Shown piece by piece: positions 43,432 through 53,067 of a DNA stretch of 64,000 bases. The DNA is from UBA2897 sp036733925. Its GTDB lineage: Bacteria > Bacillota > Negativicutes > Selenomonadales > Selenomonadaceae. The stretch lies in contig DAIMZO010000001.1 in NCBI GenBank assembly GCA_036733925.1, positions 77,506-141,505 of the forward strand. The letters run 5' to 3'. Position 1 is the first letter of the stretch. The number at the start of each line of letters is the position of its first letter. Below the pieces are notes generated by a model. That model saw only the letters and a list, made by a program, of their open reading frames with translations. It searched no databases and was not told the origin of the DNA. The position numbers and the translations under genes were made by a program.

Positions 43432-44385
43432 ATGGAACAGGCAGAGTTGCTGGACCGCAAAAAGCAGCATACGGCGCGTTTGTCCATCTTTTCCAATACG
43501 ATCCTGGTCTTATTGAAGCTGATTGTCGGCTTTTCGGTCGGCGCGGTCAGCCTGATCTCGGAGGCTATGCACTCGAGCGTCGACCTGCTCGCGTCGATGA
43601 TCGCGTTCTGGGCCGTGAAGAAATCGGTGACGCCGCCGGACGAGGAGCACGACTACGGGCACGGGAAATATGAGAACCTCTCTGCCGCCGTCGAGGCCGT
43701 GCTGATTGTTGGCGCGGCGCTCGGCATCGTCTATGAGGCAATGAAGAAATTCCATGAGAGGGCGGTGCCGGACGGGCTGGAATACGGCATCCTCATCATG
43801 ATGGTGTCCATCGGCATCAACTTCCTCGTATCGCGGCGGCTGGTCGCGGTCGGCAAGGAAACGCAGTCGCAGGCGCTCGAGGCCGACGGCCTGCATCTGC
43901 AATCGGATATCTGGACCTCGGTCGGCGTCCTCGCCGGACTCGCCATCATGCAGCTGACCGGTTGGGCCTGGATCGACCCGATCATCGCGATCTTCGTGGC
44001 CGGCATCATCTTCCGCGCTGGTGCCAATATGATCCATGAGTCGGTCATGGCCCTGACCGATGAGAGCCTGCCAGAGTCTGAGGAGGAGAAGATCGGCCGG
44101 ATCATCCGCTCGTGCCCGGAGGTGCGCGGCTATCACTGCCTGCGCACGCGGCGTTCCGGCTCCTACAACCTGCTCGACGTGCACGTGCTGTTCGACGGGC
44201 GCATGCACCTCTCGCGGGTGCACGCGATCTGCGACGAGATCGACCAGAAGATCCGCGCGGAGTTCGGTACGTTCGACGTGATGATCCACCCGGAGCCGGA
44301 CGAGCATCACGCGGCGGAGACGAAGGTCACGGAGTATGAGAAAGCCCGCGAGCCTGCCGGAGAAATTCCGGACGATCCGTTTTGA
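43432..44385 (+). CDS. Cation diffusion facilitator family metal exporter
   Basis: 317 residues. Six membrane helices (about 15-210) carry the paired metal site motifs HSSVD (helix 2) and HLQSD (helix 5), with HDYGHGKYENL after helix 2 as in FieF/MamM-type proteins. The C-terminal cytoplasmic domain (about 215-300, RSCPEVRGYHCLRTRRSG ... DVHVLFDGRMHL) is the metal-sensing dimer domain. It exports divalent metals (Zn, Fe, Mn, Co or Ni) using proton exchange. Specificity is not deducible. The GGGGGTGG site lies before ATG. Confidence 0.92.
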   Translation: MEQAELLDRKKQHTARLSIFSNTILVLLKLIVGFSVGAVSLISEAMHSSVDLLASMIAFWAVKKSVTPPDEEHDYGHGKYENLSAAVEAVLIVGAALGIVYEAMKKFHERAVPDGLEYGILIMMVSIGINFLVSRRLVAVGKETQSQALEADGLHLQSDIWTSVGVLAGLAIMQLTGWAWIDPIIAIFVAGIIFRAGANMIHESVMALTDESLPESEEEKIGRIIRSCPEVRGYHCLRTRRSGSYNLLDVHVLFDGRMHLSRVHAICDEIDQKIRAEFGTFDVMIHPEPDEHHAAETKVTEYEKAREPAGEIPDDPF

Positions 44386-44560
44386 TGGTTCCGCAGGCAG
44401 AAAAATAAAAAAACAGAAGGAATTCCATAAGTCCCTGTAGAATTAAGCCAAATTAGGAACATTTTATCCAGAACCGGATTTTCTGATGATCGGCGTTCCC
44501 GTTTCCCATGGCTCTTTTCATGGAATCGGGCGGCGGATAGGGAAAAGGGAGGAACTATCG

Positions 44561-45481
44561 TTGTTCAAGAAATTACTCGGCGTTCTCTGCTGCGCATTTT
44601 TCCTGCTTGGCCTGAGCGGCTTCGCGTCTGCCGCGGAGCCGGAGACGGTGCAGGCAAAGCTCACAGCGATTGAGAAGGATACCTATGGGCAGGAGCAGAC
44701 GGGCGCGCTCATCGACCGCATCAACAAGCTCGAGAAGGACTATGACGGCACGCACCGTCAGGGCAGCATGATGGCGCGCGTCAATGCCATCTACCAGGAG
44801 GTCTACACGAACAGCAGCAAGCCGTCCGTGCTTGCGGATCTCAACGCCATCGAGTGGAACATCAACCATGAGGTCAGCATGCGCTCGGTGGATCAGCGCG
44901 TCGCGGACATGGAGATGAAGCTCAAGGGTGATACGAGCGAGGGCACGTACCAGCAGCGCATCCGGAACCTCTCGGAGCTCTCGTTCGGCACGACGTCGCT
45001 CCCGCTGAACCGCGTGACGGTGCCGAAGAACACCTTGATCAAGGTGGCTCTCGTGACGCCGGTCAACAGCAAGAACCTCAAGAAGAACGACGTGATCCGC
45101 TATAAGGTCGCACAGGATGTCGTCGTGAACGGCAACCTCGTTTTCGCGAAGGGCGCGCGCGGCGACGGCATCGTCACGAACGTCAAGCAGGCGCGCAATT
45201 TCGGCCGCAACGCGGAGGTCAGCATCGATTTCCGCTGGACGAAATCCATGGATGGGACGTATGTGGATACCTTCATCGGCGATGAGGCCAAGAAGGAAAT
45301 GAAGCAGCTCGCCATCGCGGGCGGCGCCTCGCTCGCCGGCATCGCGATCTTCGGCCCGGTCGGCATCGTCGGCGGTGCGTTCATCCACGGCAAGGACGTC
45401 GACCTCAAAGAAGGAACGGAAATGTATATCCAGACGAAAGCGGATACAGTGCTCTGGGGCGTTCAGACGACGCTCCAATAA
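44561..45481 (+). CDS. Exported protein of unknown function
   Basis: 306 residues from TTG 44561 (AAGGGAGG at 8 bases). Signal peptide about 1-24 (LCCAFFLLGLSGFASA). Residues ~25-150 are helical with a repeating pattern (AKLTAIEKDTYGQEQTGAL, then MMARVNAIYQEVYTNS). The C-terminal part (~155-306) contains LPKNTLIKVALVTPVNSKN-like barrel strands, FAKGARGDGIVT and a glycine-rich hydrophobic segment (GGASLAGIAIFGPVGIVGGAF). Such proteins sit in the periplasm or outer membrane of related bacteria. Function unknown. Confidence 0.8.
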   Translation: MFKKLLGVLCCAFFLLGLSGFASAAEPETVQAKLTAIEKDTYGQEQTGALIDRINKLEKDYDGTHRQGSMMARVNAIYQEVYTNSSKPSVLADLNAIEWNINHEVSMRSVDQRVADMEMKLKGDTSEGTYQQRIRNLSELSFGTTSLPLNRVTVPKNTLIKVALVTPVNSKNLKKNDVIRYKVAQDVVVNGNLVFAKGARGDGIVTNVKQARNFGRNAEVSIDFRWTKSMDGTYVDTFIGDEAKKEMKQLAIAGGASLAGIAIFGPVGIVGGAFIHGKDVDLKEGTEMYIQTKADTVLWGVQTTLQ

Positions 45482-45498
45482 GCGGACGCAGGCTTTCG

Positions 45499-45524
45499 CG
45501 CCTCCCGGGCAGGGGGGCGTTTTT
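45499..45524 (+). terminator. Intrinsic terminator after the exported protein
   Basis: CGCCTCCC/GGGGGGCG 8-bp stem (one T-G pair), 5-base loop, TTTTT. Confidence 0.85.
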
Positions 45525-45601
45525 GCGTATCCAGCTTTTCCTTTTCCCGCGAATGTGATACTATAAAGAGGTATAATGCTGCTCTAGGAGGAGTATGGAG
45601 C

Positions 45602-47167
45602 ATGACAAGAAAGATGAGAAGAATCCAGCAGAGAAGGCGCAGGAGAGCTGGCCTCTGCTTTGGCATATTCACGGCGCTGCTGTCAGTCACGGGCGTAGAG
45701 AACGCTGAGGCGTCGTATCACGCGGACTCGGATACCGGCGTCGAGGCGCTCGACTATATCGAGAACGAGCACCGCTCGGCGCGCGAGAACCGTCTGACCG
45801 ACGAGCAGAAGCAGCTCCTCGCTGACGCGCAGGCGATGAGCAAGCACCTGCGCCATCCGGTGAAGCCGGGCGACCCGGCCCCCGTGGCTTTCGAGGGCGA
45901 TGACCTGACCTACGACGAGCGCACGGGCGACTTCCTCGCGAAAGGCAAGGTCACGATCCTGCAGGCCGACGCGCATAAATTCCAGGGCGAGGAGATCTCC
46001 GGCAACACCGACAAGAAGCAGATCGTGGTGCCGGGGAAGGCTCACGTCCTGCAGATGACGCCGGGCGAGGTGCGCGTCGTCCTCGACGGCTATCAGGTGA
46101 ACTACAACTACGGACTGAAGACCGGTACGATGGGTGAGGCCATCGGCAAGGCGGGGAACCTCTATATCACGGGCAAGCGGTTCGAGTTCTACCCGGATCA
46201 CTTCGTCGTCTACGATGGTACCGAGACGAAATGCGGCGCGAAGAGCCCGGACTATCATCTCGCGGCCTCGAAGCTCACGTATTACCCGGATCAGTCGGCC
46301 GAGCTCGAGAACGTGCGCTTCTATATCAAGCAGGTCAAGATCATGCAGAAGAAGCACTACGTGACGAAGATCGGCGCCGCGGCCGAGCAGGGCCTGAGCT
46401 TCCCGCGCGTCGGGTACAACAGCGAGGATCGCTGGCATCTGAAATGGCATCTCGATCAGGATCTCTGGAAAAATGTCAAGGCGAACGAGTTCATCCATGT
46501 GACCGGTGCAGACGGCTGGCGGTCGAACTACGATGTGACCTGGCAGAACGCCGGGCTCAGCACCGGCATCGTCTACGGGCATTTCGAGGATGGCGACGAC
46601 AACTGGATCAAGAAGGAGCCGTCGTGGGTCACGCATTACGACCACCGGCTCGGCACGACGCGCCTGCATTACGGGCTCGATGGCGAGTACGGCCGCTGGT
46701 ACGGCCGCGGCATCCACAGCACGCATACCTACGGCGGCGTGCGGCTCTCGTATGATCCAATCCGTTTCGGCCGGAACGTCCTGTATCTCGGGACGGGCTA
46801 CGATGTGACGCGCGAGAGCTACGACGATTCGCGTGTCGCGGGCATGCGCGGGGACGTCGTGCTGACGCGCGACTACGACCTCCGCTGGGCTTCGTACAGC
46901 GGCTTCCACTACAGCCGCCGCAACGACCGCAACTCGCTGTTCAACTACGATACCGACGATTATTCGAAGAAGCTCGAGAACGGCTTCAGCTACCGCATCG
47001 ACGACAACAACCGCTTCGTCATGGGCACGAATTACGACCTTGACCACAGCAAGTGGGCGGATATCGACTATTACTGGTATCATTCCATGCACTGCTCGGA
47101 AATTGTCCTGCGCTACCGGTCGCTGTCGAACCACTGGACCGTGCGCTGGCAGTTCACGCCATGGTGA
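45602..47167 (+). CDS. LptD/OstA-like outer-membrane LPS assembly protein
   Basis: 521 residues. A basic N-terminus and signal-like segment (GLCFGIFTALLSVTGVENAEAS) precede an OstA/LptA-like jellyroll domain (about 90-220: FEGDDLTYDERTGDFLAKGKVTIL, GEEISGNTDKKQIVV). A beta-barrel-like C-terminal region rich in alternating aromatic strands ends in Trp (WQFTPW), as outer-membrane barrels do. LptD inserts LPS in the outer leaflet. The protein is well short of E. coli LptD (784), so the barrel is small or divergent. Its place just before the heptose genes supports an LPS role. Confidence 0.75.
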   Translation: MTRKMRRIQQRRRRRAGLCFGIFTALLSVTGVENAEASYHADSDTGVEALDYIENEHRSARENRLTDEQKQLLADAQAMSKHLRHPVKPGDPAPVAFEGDDLTYDERTGDFLAKGKVTILQADAHKFQGEEISGNTDKKQIVVPGKAHVLQMTPGEVRVVLDGYQVNYNYGLKTGTMGEAIGKAGNLYITGKRFEFYPDHFVVYDGTETKCGAKSPDYHLAASKLTYYPDQSAELENVRFYIKQVKIMQKKHYVTKIGAAAEQGLSFPRVGYNSEDRWHLKWHLDQDLWKNVKANEFIHVTGADGWRSNYDVTWQNAGLSTGIVYGHFEDGDDNWIKKEPSWVTHYDHRLGTTRLHYGLDGEYGRWYGRGIHSTHTYGGVRLSYDPIRFGRNVLYLGTGYDVTRESYDDSRVAGMRGDVVLTRDYDLRWASYSGFHYSRRNDRNSLFNYDTDDYSKKLENGFSYRIDDNNRFVMGTNYDLDHSKWADIDYYWYHSMHCSEIVLRYRSLSNHWTVRWQFTPW

Positions 47168-47190
47168 TCGCAGCGGAAGATGGGGGAAAT

Positions 47191-48180
47191 ATGGGTCAGG
47201 AACTAGCAGAAGAAATCAAGAAATTCGCGGGGCGGCGGATCCTCGTTCTCGGCGATATGGTGGCCGACGTCTACCTCGACGGCCGGATCTCGCGCATCTC
47301 GCGCGAGGCGCCGGTGCTTGTCCTGCAGCAGGTCGGAGAAAAGACCGTGCCGGGCGGTGCGGCGAACGTCGTCAACAACATCGCGACGCTCGGCGGTGAT
47401 GTCTACGCGGTCGGCATGGTCGGTGAGGATAAGGCGGCAAAGGGCCTTGCGGAGGCCCTGCAGAAGAACGGCGTGCATACCGAAGGCCTGTTCGTCGACC
47501 GCGAGCGCCCGACCATCTCGAAGACCCGCGTGATCGCGGGCGGCCGCGCGACGGTCAGCCAGCAGATCGTGCGCATCGACCGCGAGAGCCGCGAGCCGAT
47601 GAACGCGGGCCTCGAGGCGCGCGCCGCGCAGTATATCCGCGGGTTGCTGCCCTCCATCGATGGGGTCGTGATCAGCGACTACGGTTCCGGCATGGTGACC
47701 GACGAGCTGAAAGACGAGCTCATCACCTACTGCCGCGCGCATGATATCCCGAGCATCGTGGACTCGCGCTACGCGATCCGCCGCTTCTCCCGCATCGGCT
47801 ACGTCAAGCAGAACGACGCGGAGCTTGCGGCGGCGGTCGGACGCGACCTGCCGGACGAGGAGGCGCTCTACGCGGCGGGCAGGGAGCTCCTGCAGGAGCT
47901 CTCAGCAGACGGCGTGCTCGTGACGCGCGGGGAGCTCGGTATGGTGCTGTTAGAGAGAAGCGGGCAGATCACGAACATTCCTGTCACGGACAAGAGCGAG
48001 GTATTCGATGTGTCCGGTGCGGGCGATACCTGCGTCGCGGCCGTGATTCTTGCACTCGCCGCCGGCACGCTCCCTGCGGATGCCGCGCGCATCAGCAACT
48101 ACGCGAGCGGCATCGCCGTGCGCAAGCTCGGCACGAGCACAGTCAGCATCGAGGAGCTCCGAAAGGTTTTGATGAAATAA
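47191..48180 (+). CDS. hldA: D-glycero-beta-D-manno-heptose-7-phosphate kinase-like PfkB kinase, copy 1
   Basis: 329-residue PfkB-family sugar kinase related to the N-terminal domain of HldE. It has GDMVADVYLDGRISRISREAPV, GGAANVVNNIATLGG, RIDRES, ISDYGSGMV and the anion hole DVSGAGDT. ATG 47191 is the family-like start; upstream in-frame sequence is a shadow of the LptD-like gene. Directly followed by hldC, as in the split form of HldE. A second, more canonical kinase is at 53068, so this copy may have another sugar-phosphate substrate. Confidence 0.85.
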   Translation: MGQELAEEIKKFAGRRILVLGDMVADVYLDGRISRISREAPVLVLQQVGEKTVPGGAANVVNNIATLGGDVYAVGMVGEDKAAKGLAEALQKNGVHTEGLFVDRERPTISKTRVIAGGRATVSQQIVRIDRESREPMNAGLEARAAQYIRGLLPSIDGVVISDYGSGMVTDELKDELITYCRAHDIPSIVDSRYAIRRFSRIGYVKQNDAELAAAVGRDLPDEEALYAAGRELLQELSADGVLVTRGELGMVLLERSGQITNIPVTDKSEVFDVSGAGDTCVAAVILALAAGTLPADAARISNYASGIAVRKLGTSTVSIEELRKVLMK

Positions 48181-48191
48181 AGGAGGGCACA

Positions 48192-48665
48192 ATGCTCATT
48201 CCATCCGATAAGATCGAATCGTTTTGCGAGACACTCCGCGAGGCGGGGCAGAAGGTCGTCTTCACGAACGGCTGCTTCGATATCCTGCACGCGGGCCATG
48301 TGAAATATCTCGAGACCGCGCGGTCGTTCGGCGACTGCCTCGTGCTCGGGCTCAACACGGACGCATCCGTGCGCGAGAACAAGGGCCCGGAGCGGCCTAT
48401 CAACAGCGAGCTCGACCGCGCGGCGGTCGTCGGCGCCCTGAAGGCCGTCGACTACGTCGTGCTGTTCGGCGAGAAGACAGCAGAGACCATCATCGCGAAA
48501 GTCCGTCCGGATGTCTACGTCAAGGGCGGCGACTACACGCTCGGCACCCTGCCCGAGGCAAAAATCGTGCAGGGCTATGGCGGCCGCGTCGAATTCGTGC
48601 CGATGGTCTCGGGCCGCTCGACGTCGAACGTCGTCGAGAAGATCAAGAGCATGGTGACAAAATGA
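48192..48665 (+). CDS. hldC: D-glycero-beta-D-manno-heptose-1-phosphate adenylyltransferase
   Basis: 157 residues with the nucleotidyltransferase motif FTNGCFDILHAGHVKY (HxGH) and terminal SGRSTSNVVEKI. Forms ADP-heptose from the 1-phosphate; equals the C-terminal domain of HldE (RfaE2). The stop overlaps the next gene (ATGA). Confidence 0.94.
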   Translation: MLIPSDKIESFCETLREAGQKVVFTNGCFDILHAGHVKYLETARSFGDCLVLGLNTDASVRENKGPERPINSELDRAAVVGALKAVDYVVLFGEKTAETIIAKVRPDVYVKGGDYTLGTLPEAKIVQGYGGRVEFVPMVSGRSTSNVVEKIKSMVTK

Positions 48666-49702
48666 AAGAACTACGGAACGTGCTGATCGTGAAGCTCAGC
48701 GCCATCGGTGATGTCATCCACGCGCTCCCCGTGAGCTACGCCATCAAGGAAGCCTATCCGGATGCCAAAATCACATGGGTCGTCGAGCCGCCCGCCTACG
48801 AGCTGCTGACGATGAACCCGTGCGTGGATCGCGTGCTCGTCTTCCACAAGAAGGAGTTCCGGTCAGTCAGCGGTTTCCTGCGGCATTTCCTGCCATTCCG
48901 GCGAGAGATCCAACGGGAACACTACGACGCCGTCCTAGACCTGCAGGGCCTCTTCAAGTCGGCGGCCATCGCGTACCTCGCGAAGGCGCCGGTGAAGCTC
49001 GGCATGTGCGATATGCGCGAGGGCAGCGACCATGTGTCGAAGCCCGTCATCGGGCCGCACGCAGACGGCCATATCGTCGAGCGCTGCCTCGACGTTGCGC
49101 GGGCGCTCGGCTGCCCCGTGAAGAAGGTCTCGTTCCCGCTCAAGGTTTCCGAGCGGGAGGCTGCCATCGCGCAGCAGCTTTTCCTGCAGAAGGGCGCGCA
49201 TATGGAGAACCCGTACATCGCGCTCTCCGTCGGGGCGAACTGGCCGAACAAACGCTGGCCGGTGGAGTCCTTCGCGCGCCTTGCCGACTGGCTCTATGAC
49301 CAGAAGATCGTGCCGGTCTTGCTCGGCGGCGGCCCGGTCGACGCGCAGCACGCGGCGGAGATCGCCGCGAAGGCGGAAATCCCGCCCGTGAGCCTCGTCG
49401 GCCGCACCAATTTCGCGCAGCTCACGGCTATCCTGCAGCACGCGGCATGCACGGTCGGCGGGGATACCGGCCCCGTGCACCTCTCGGCCGCGGTCGGCAC
49501 GAAGACCATCATGCTGATGGGGCCGACCGACGCGAACCGCAACGGCCCGTACGGGCAACCGGAGAATGCCGTCGAGGCGCCGCGCGATTGCAAGGGCTGC
49601 TGGAAGCGCGCGTGCCCGAAAGAGCTCGACTGCCTCGCGACCATCACGCCCGAGCAGATCGAGCAGAGGATAGAGGGGCTCCTGGGCGGCGCCCGGGGCT
49701 GA
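48662..49702 (+). CDS. GT9 heptosyltransferase (WaaF/WaaC type)
   Basis: 346-residue GT-B enzyme. The N-terminal VLIVKLSAIGDVIHALP is the classical heptosyltransferase I/II start; the C-terminal ADP-heptose site has GANWPNKRWP, GGGPVD and GGDTGPVHLSAAVGT. It adds heptose to Kdo-lipid A or to the inner-core heptose at the cytoplasmic membrane. ATG 48662 overlaps the hldC stop; far-upstream in-frame sequence is a shadow. It is the most WaaC/WaaF-like of the five GT9 proteins here. Confidence 0.92.
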   Translation: MKELRNVLIVKLSAIGDVIHALPVSYAIKEAYPDAKITWVVEPPAYELLTMNPCVDRVLVFHKKEFRSVSGFLRHFLPFRREIQREHYDAVLDLQGLFKSAAIAYLAKAPVKLGMCDMREGSDHVSKPVIGPHADGHIVERCLDVARALGCPVKKVSFPLKVSEREAAIAQQLFLQKGAHMENPYIALSVGANWPNKRWPVESFARLADWLYDQKIVPVLLGGGPVDAQHAAEIAAKAEIPPVSLVGRTNFAQLTAILQHAACTVGGDTGPVHLSAAVGTKTIMLMGPTDANRNGPYGQPENAVEAPRDCKGCWKRACPKELDCLATITPEQIEQRIEGLLGGARG

Positions 49703-49772
49703 TTGCATTTCACTTTCATCACCTATCCCGCGGGGCTGGCCCGCGGATCCATAACGAGAAAACGAGGTTCTT

Positions 49773-51812
49773 ATGTTTCGTATCGGAAATCAGCGGGAAA
49801 ACCGTCTGGAGATGTTCTGGCACAATGTCCAGCTCGACCTGCGGCTGTTCCTCTATGTGCTCGCGATGCTTTGCCTGTACCGCGTGCTGTTCATGGCCAT
49901 CTACCACGGCTATATCGGCCCTGGCATGGGTGCGGGCGACATCCTGACTGCGAACTGGATGGGGCTGCGCCTGTCGCTGAAGACAGCCGGCTGGGCCACG
50001 GCAATCCCGTTCGTTTTCCTGACGCTCATCCCGCTCGCCGTGCCGCGATTCAACGGCATCGCGCGGAAGCTCCGCGTCGGCTGGGGCACGCTTGTCTCGT
50101 TCTTCTTCACCTTGCTGTTCATCGCGCGTTTCCCGTACTATGGGAAATTCCACGGCACCTATAACGCGCAGATGATGGCCGGCACGAAGGAGACGCCGGG
50201 CTCGGTCCTGAGCATGATGATCACCGACTACGGCCTGATCTGGCGCATGGCCATCGTCCTCGCGATTGCCGCGTGCTGCTATTTTCTCGTCAAGAAGATG
50301 CTGCACGCGCGCGCATCCTCCCTGCCGCGCTTCTTTGAGGGACGCCCGCTCGTCTTTGCGCCGTGCTTCCTCGTCGTGTTCGCCCTGTTCTTCCTGTTCG
50401 TGCGCTTCGGCGGCTCGCTTGGGTTCGCGCACGGCATCAACTGGGAGAGTGCGAGTGTGACCTCCGACGATTTCCTCAACGAATGCGTGCTCGATGACGG
50501 GCAGGCGCTCTACCGCGTCTACCAGCAGAACAGCCGCATGAAGATCGGCACAATCGCGGGCGTGGACAAGGCGAACATCCGCGAGTACGCGAAATTCGTC
50601 GCCGGGCACAATGAGGAGAACGGCGACGACCTGACCCCGTACCTCGCACGGCAGGCCAAAGGGCCGCGCATGAAGCAGCCGCGCCATATCTTTATCATCC
50701 TCGAGGAGGCCGGCGCGGCATGGCCGACCATGGACAAATACGCAGACCTGCATATCGCGGACGGCATCAAGAGCCTCATGGCTGCGCCGAACGGCTATAC
50801 CTCGCACGCCATCATGCCGAACGGCGAGTACACGTCGCTCGCGTTCTGCGGCCTGATCTCCGGCCTAAACGATATGAAGGTCAGCGTCAACTCGCAGCCG
50901 CGCAGCCTCGAGGAGACTTATCCGACCGCCTTTGCGGCGCAGCTCAAGAAGCTCGGCTACACGGTCGATTTCTGGTACGGCGGCATGCCGAACTGGGAGA
51001 ACATGAACCATTTCGCGCTCGCACAGGGTTTCGACCATTTCTACGGCTACCCGGACATGCACGTGCCGAAGGTCAACACGTTCGGCACGTCGGATGAGTA
51101 TATCTTCAGCGCGCTTGCCAAGCATCTCGACGGCGAGCCGCCGACGGTGCACGTCATCAAGACGGCCTCGAACCACCCGCCCTACAACATCGACCTCGAG
51201 GCGGAGGGCTTTGACCTCGAGCACATGAAGGAACTCACGCGCGCGATGCCGGACGTCGAGAATCCGGATCAGCTCGCGAAGGAACTCGGCCACTACTGGT
51301 ACATGGACAAGGTCGTCACGAACTTCATCAAGGAGACCGAGGCGAAATATCCGGACAGCCTGTTCATCGTGACCGGTGACCACGCGGTTCGCACGGATCC
51401 GAACCGGCATCCGACGCTCTACGAGCATCAGGCCGTCGTGTTCCTGCTCTACGGCGCGGGCGTGACGAAGGAAATCCTGCCGCCAGACGCGGCGGGCGGT
51501 CTGACGAACTTCCTGCCGACGCTCATGGAGCTCTTTGCGCCGAAGGGGTTCACCTACTACTCCATCGTGCCGAGCCTGACCGAGGAGCCGGATGGCATGG
51601 GCGCGGGATTCAATACGAGCACCTGGCTCACGCAGCAGGCGATGGGCAAGATCGAGACCGACCAGAGCGAAGCGCTCCCGTGGACGGCGAACGGGGAATA
51701 TGACGCCGACGCGGAGCGTGCCAAGGCGATGAAGTGGCTGCCGGCCGTCCGCACAATCTCGTGGTGGATGGCGACGCACGGCACCGACCTGAACGCCGAG
51801 CAGGGCCAGTAA
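49773..51812 (+). CDS. LTA-synthase-like sulfatase-fold phosphoglycerol/phosphoethanolamine transferase
   Basis: 679 residues. About five membrane helices (residues ~25-215) are followed by an extracytoplasmic sulfatase-fold domain. The domain has metal Glu in ILEEAG, the Thr nucleophile in NGEYTS (Thr 354), FWYGG and FIVTGDHAVRT. Relatives are LtaS, MdoB and EptA-like enzymes, which move phosphoglycerol or phosphoethanolamine from lipids to glycans. In a diderm LPS locus the likely acceptor is the core oligosaccharide or an osmoregulated glycan. The donor cannot be read from sequence. Confidence 0.85.
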   Translation: MFRIGNQRENRLEMFWHNVQLDLRLFLYVLAMLCLYRVLFMAIYHGYIGPGMGAGDILTANWMGLRLSLKTAGWATAIPFVFLTLIPLAVPRFNGIARKLRVGWGTLVSFFFTLLFIARFPYYGKFHGTYNAQMMAGTKETPGSVLSMMITDYGLIWRMAIVLAIAACCYFLVKKMLHARASSLPRFFEGRPLVFAPCFLVVFALFFLFVRFGGSLGFAHGINWESASVTSDDFLNECVLDDGQALYRVYQQNSRMKIGTIAGVDKANIREYAKFVAGHNEENGDDLTPYLARQAKGPRMKQPRHIFIILEEAGAAWPTMDKYADLHIADGIKSLMAAPNGYTSHAIMPNGEYTSLAFCGLISGLNDMKVSVNSQPRSLEETYPTAFAAQLKKLGYTVDFWYGGMPNWENMNHFALAQGFDHFYGYPDMHVPKVNTFGTSDEYIFSALAKHLDGEPPTVHVIKTASNHPPYNIDLEAEGFDLEHMKELTRAMPDVENPDQLAKELGHYWYMDKVVTNFIKETEAKYPDSLFIVTGDHAVRTDPNRHPTLYEHQAVVFLLYGAGVTKEILPPDAAGGLTNFLPTLMELFAPKGFTYYSIVPSLTEEPDGMGAGFNTSTWLTQQAMGKIETDQSEALPWTANGEYDADAERAKAMKWLPAVRTISWWMATHGTDLNAEQGQ

Positions 51813-51866
51813 GAGGATTTCTGCCGCAATCTGGGGAAAAGAAAGAAGAAAGGGAGTTGTTTTCGC

Positions 51867-53042
51867 ATGAGCAGAGACGTTCAGACGATTCTCGTCATCA
51901 ATATGATGCATATCGGTGACCTGATGCTCGTGACACCAGCGCTGCGCGCGCTGCGCACGGCCTATCCGGACGCGCAGATCACATTGCTGACGGACAAGGC
52001 GCTGAAGCCGCTGGTCGCCGAGAACCGCAACATCGATAAATGCCTTGCCTACGACAAGCACGGCAGGGGGCGGACGCTGCACGCGCTGCTGAAGTTCATC
52101 GCGGGCATCCGGCAGCGGCATTACGATCTCGTCATCAATCTGCATCGCAACGAGCGCGCATCGGCCATCGCGGCCTTTTCCGGCGCGAAGCGCATCATCG
52201 GCTACAGCAAGCCGTTCTTCTCGCTGTTCTTCGACAAGGTCCTGCAGAACCCGTCCATCGCACATCATGTCGGCTGGGGCCCGAACGGCATCTTTCCGCC
52301 GCACCGCTATGTGCCGGGCTGGAAACACCAGGTCGAGGCGCATTTCGACGTCCTGCGCGAGGGCGCCGGGCTGAAGAAAATCGATGACCGCGGCCTCGAG
52401 CTCTGGGTGCCGATCGACACCGAGGAAAAGGCGAAACTCCTCTGGCAGACCGAATTCCAACCCAGGGAGAAGGTCATCGCGTTCAACATCGGCGCGAGCT
52501 GGGAGACGAAGCGCTGGCCGACCGAATACTTCGCCGCCTGCGCGCACCATCTGATCGACGAGGGCTATGCCGTGGCGTTCTTCGGCGGGCCCGGCGACAT
52601 CAAGCTCGTCGAGATGTGCACGCATCAGATTCCCGACCAGCACAGCGACAAGATTCACGTGTTCACGGGCAGGGTCAGCCTGACCATGCTCGCGGCTCTG
52701 CTCTCGCGCTGCTGCCTGATGCTCACGACCGACTCCGGCCCGATGCACGTCGGCGTCGCGATGAACGTCCCAATCGTCACGATGTTCGGCGCCTCGCCGG
52801 TGCCGGGCTTCTACCCCTACGACAGCAAAGACATCCTCGTGCAGGCCGACGTCCCCTGCCACCCCTGCGGGCTCCACGAATGCCCGCGCGAGGGCGAGGG
52901 GGACTTCGCGTGCATGCGCGGCATCAAGCCGGAGGTCGTGCTGAAGTACGTCGAGGAACTGCTCGAGACATACCACGGCACGCCCGCGCGCGAGCTGCCG
53001 CCGCATCCCGGCCAGTACAAATGCCGCGTGGTCAAGCCATGA
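51867..53042 (+). CDS. GT9 heptosyltransferase family protein (WaaQ-like)
   Basis: 391 residues. TILVINMMHIGDLMLVTPAL at the N-terminus and FNIGASWETKRWP, FFGGPGD, TTDSGPMHVGVAM in the C-terminal half. A cysteine-rich segment near the end (CHPCGLHECP, then CMRGIKPEVV) is frequent in this subfamily. Probably adds a further heptose to the core. It lies between the LTA-synthase-like gene and the second HldA-type kinase. Confidence 0.9.
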   Translation: MSRDVQTILVINMMHIGDLMLVTPALRALRTAYPDAQITLLTDKALKPLVAENRNIDKCLAYDKHGRGRTLHALLKFIAGIRQRHYDLVINLHRNERASAIAAFSGAKRIIGYSKPFFSLFFDKVLQNPSIAHHVGWGPNGIFPPHRYVPGWKHQVEAHFDVLREGAGLKKIDDRGLELWVPIDTEEKAKLLWQTEFQPREKVIAFNIGASWETKRWPTEYFAACAHHLIDEGYAVAFFGGPGDIKLVEMCTHQIPDQHSDKIHVFTGRVSLTMLAALLSRCCLMLTTDSGPMHVGVAMNVPIVTMFGASPVPGFYPYDSKDILVQADVPCHPCGLHECPREGEGDFACMRGIKPEVVLKYVEELLETYHGTPARELPPHPGQYKCRVVKP

Positions 53043-53067
53043 GGCGCAGAAGGAAAAGAGGGAATCC

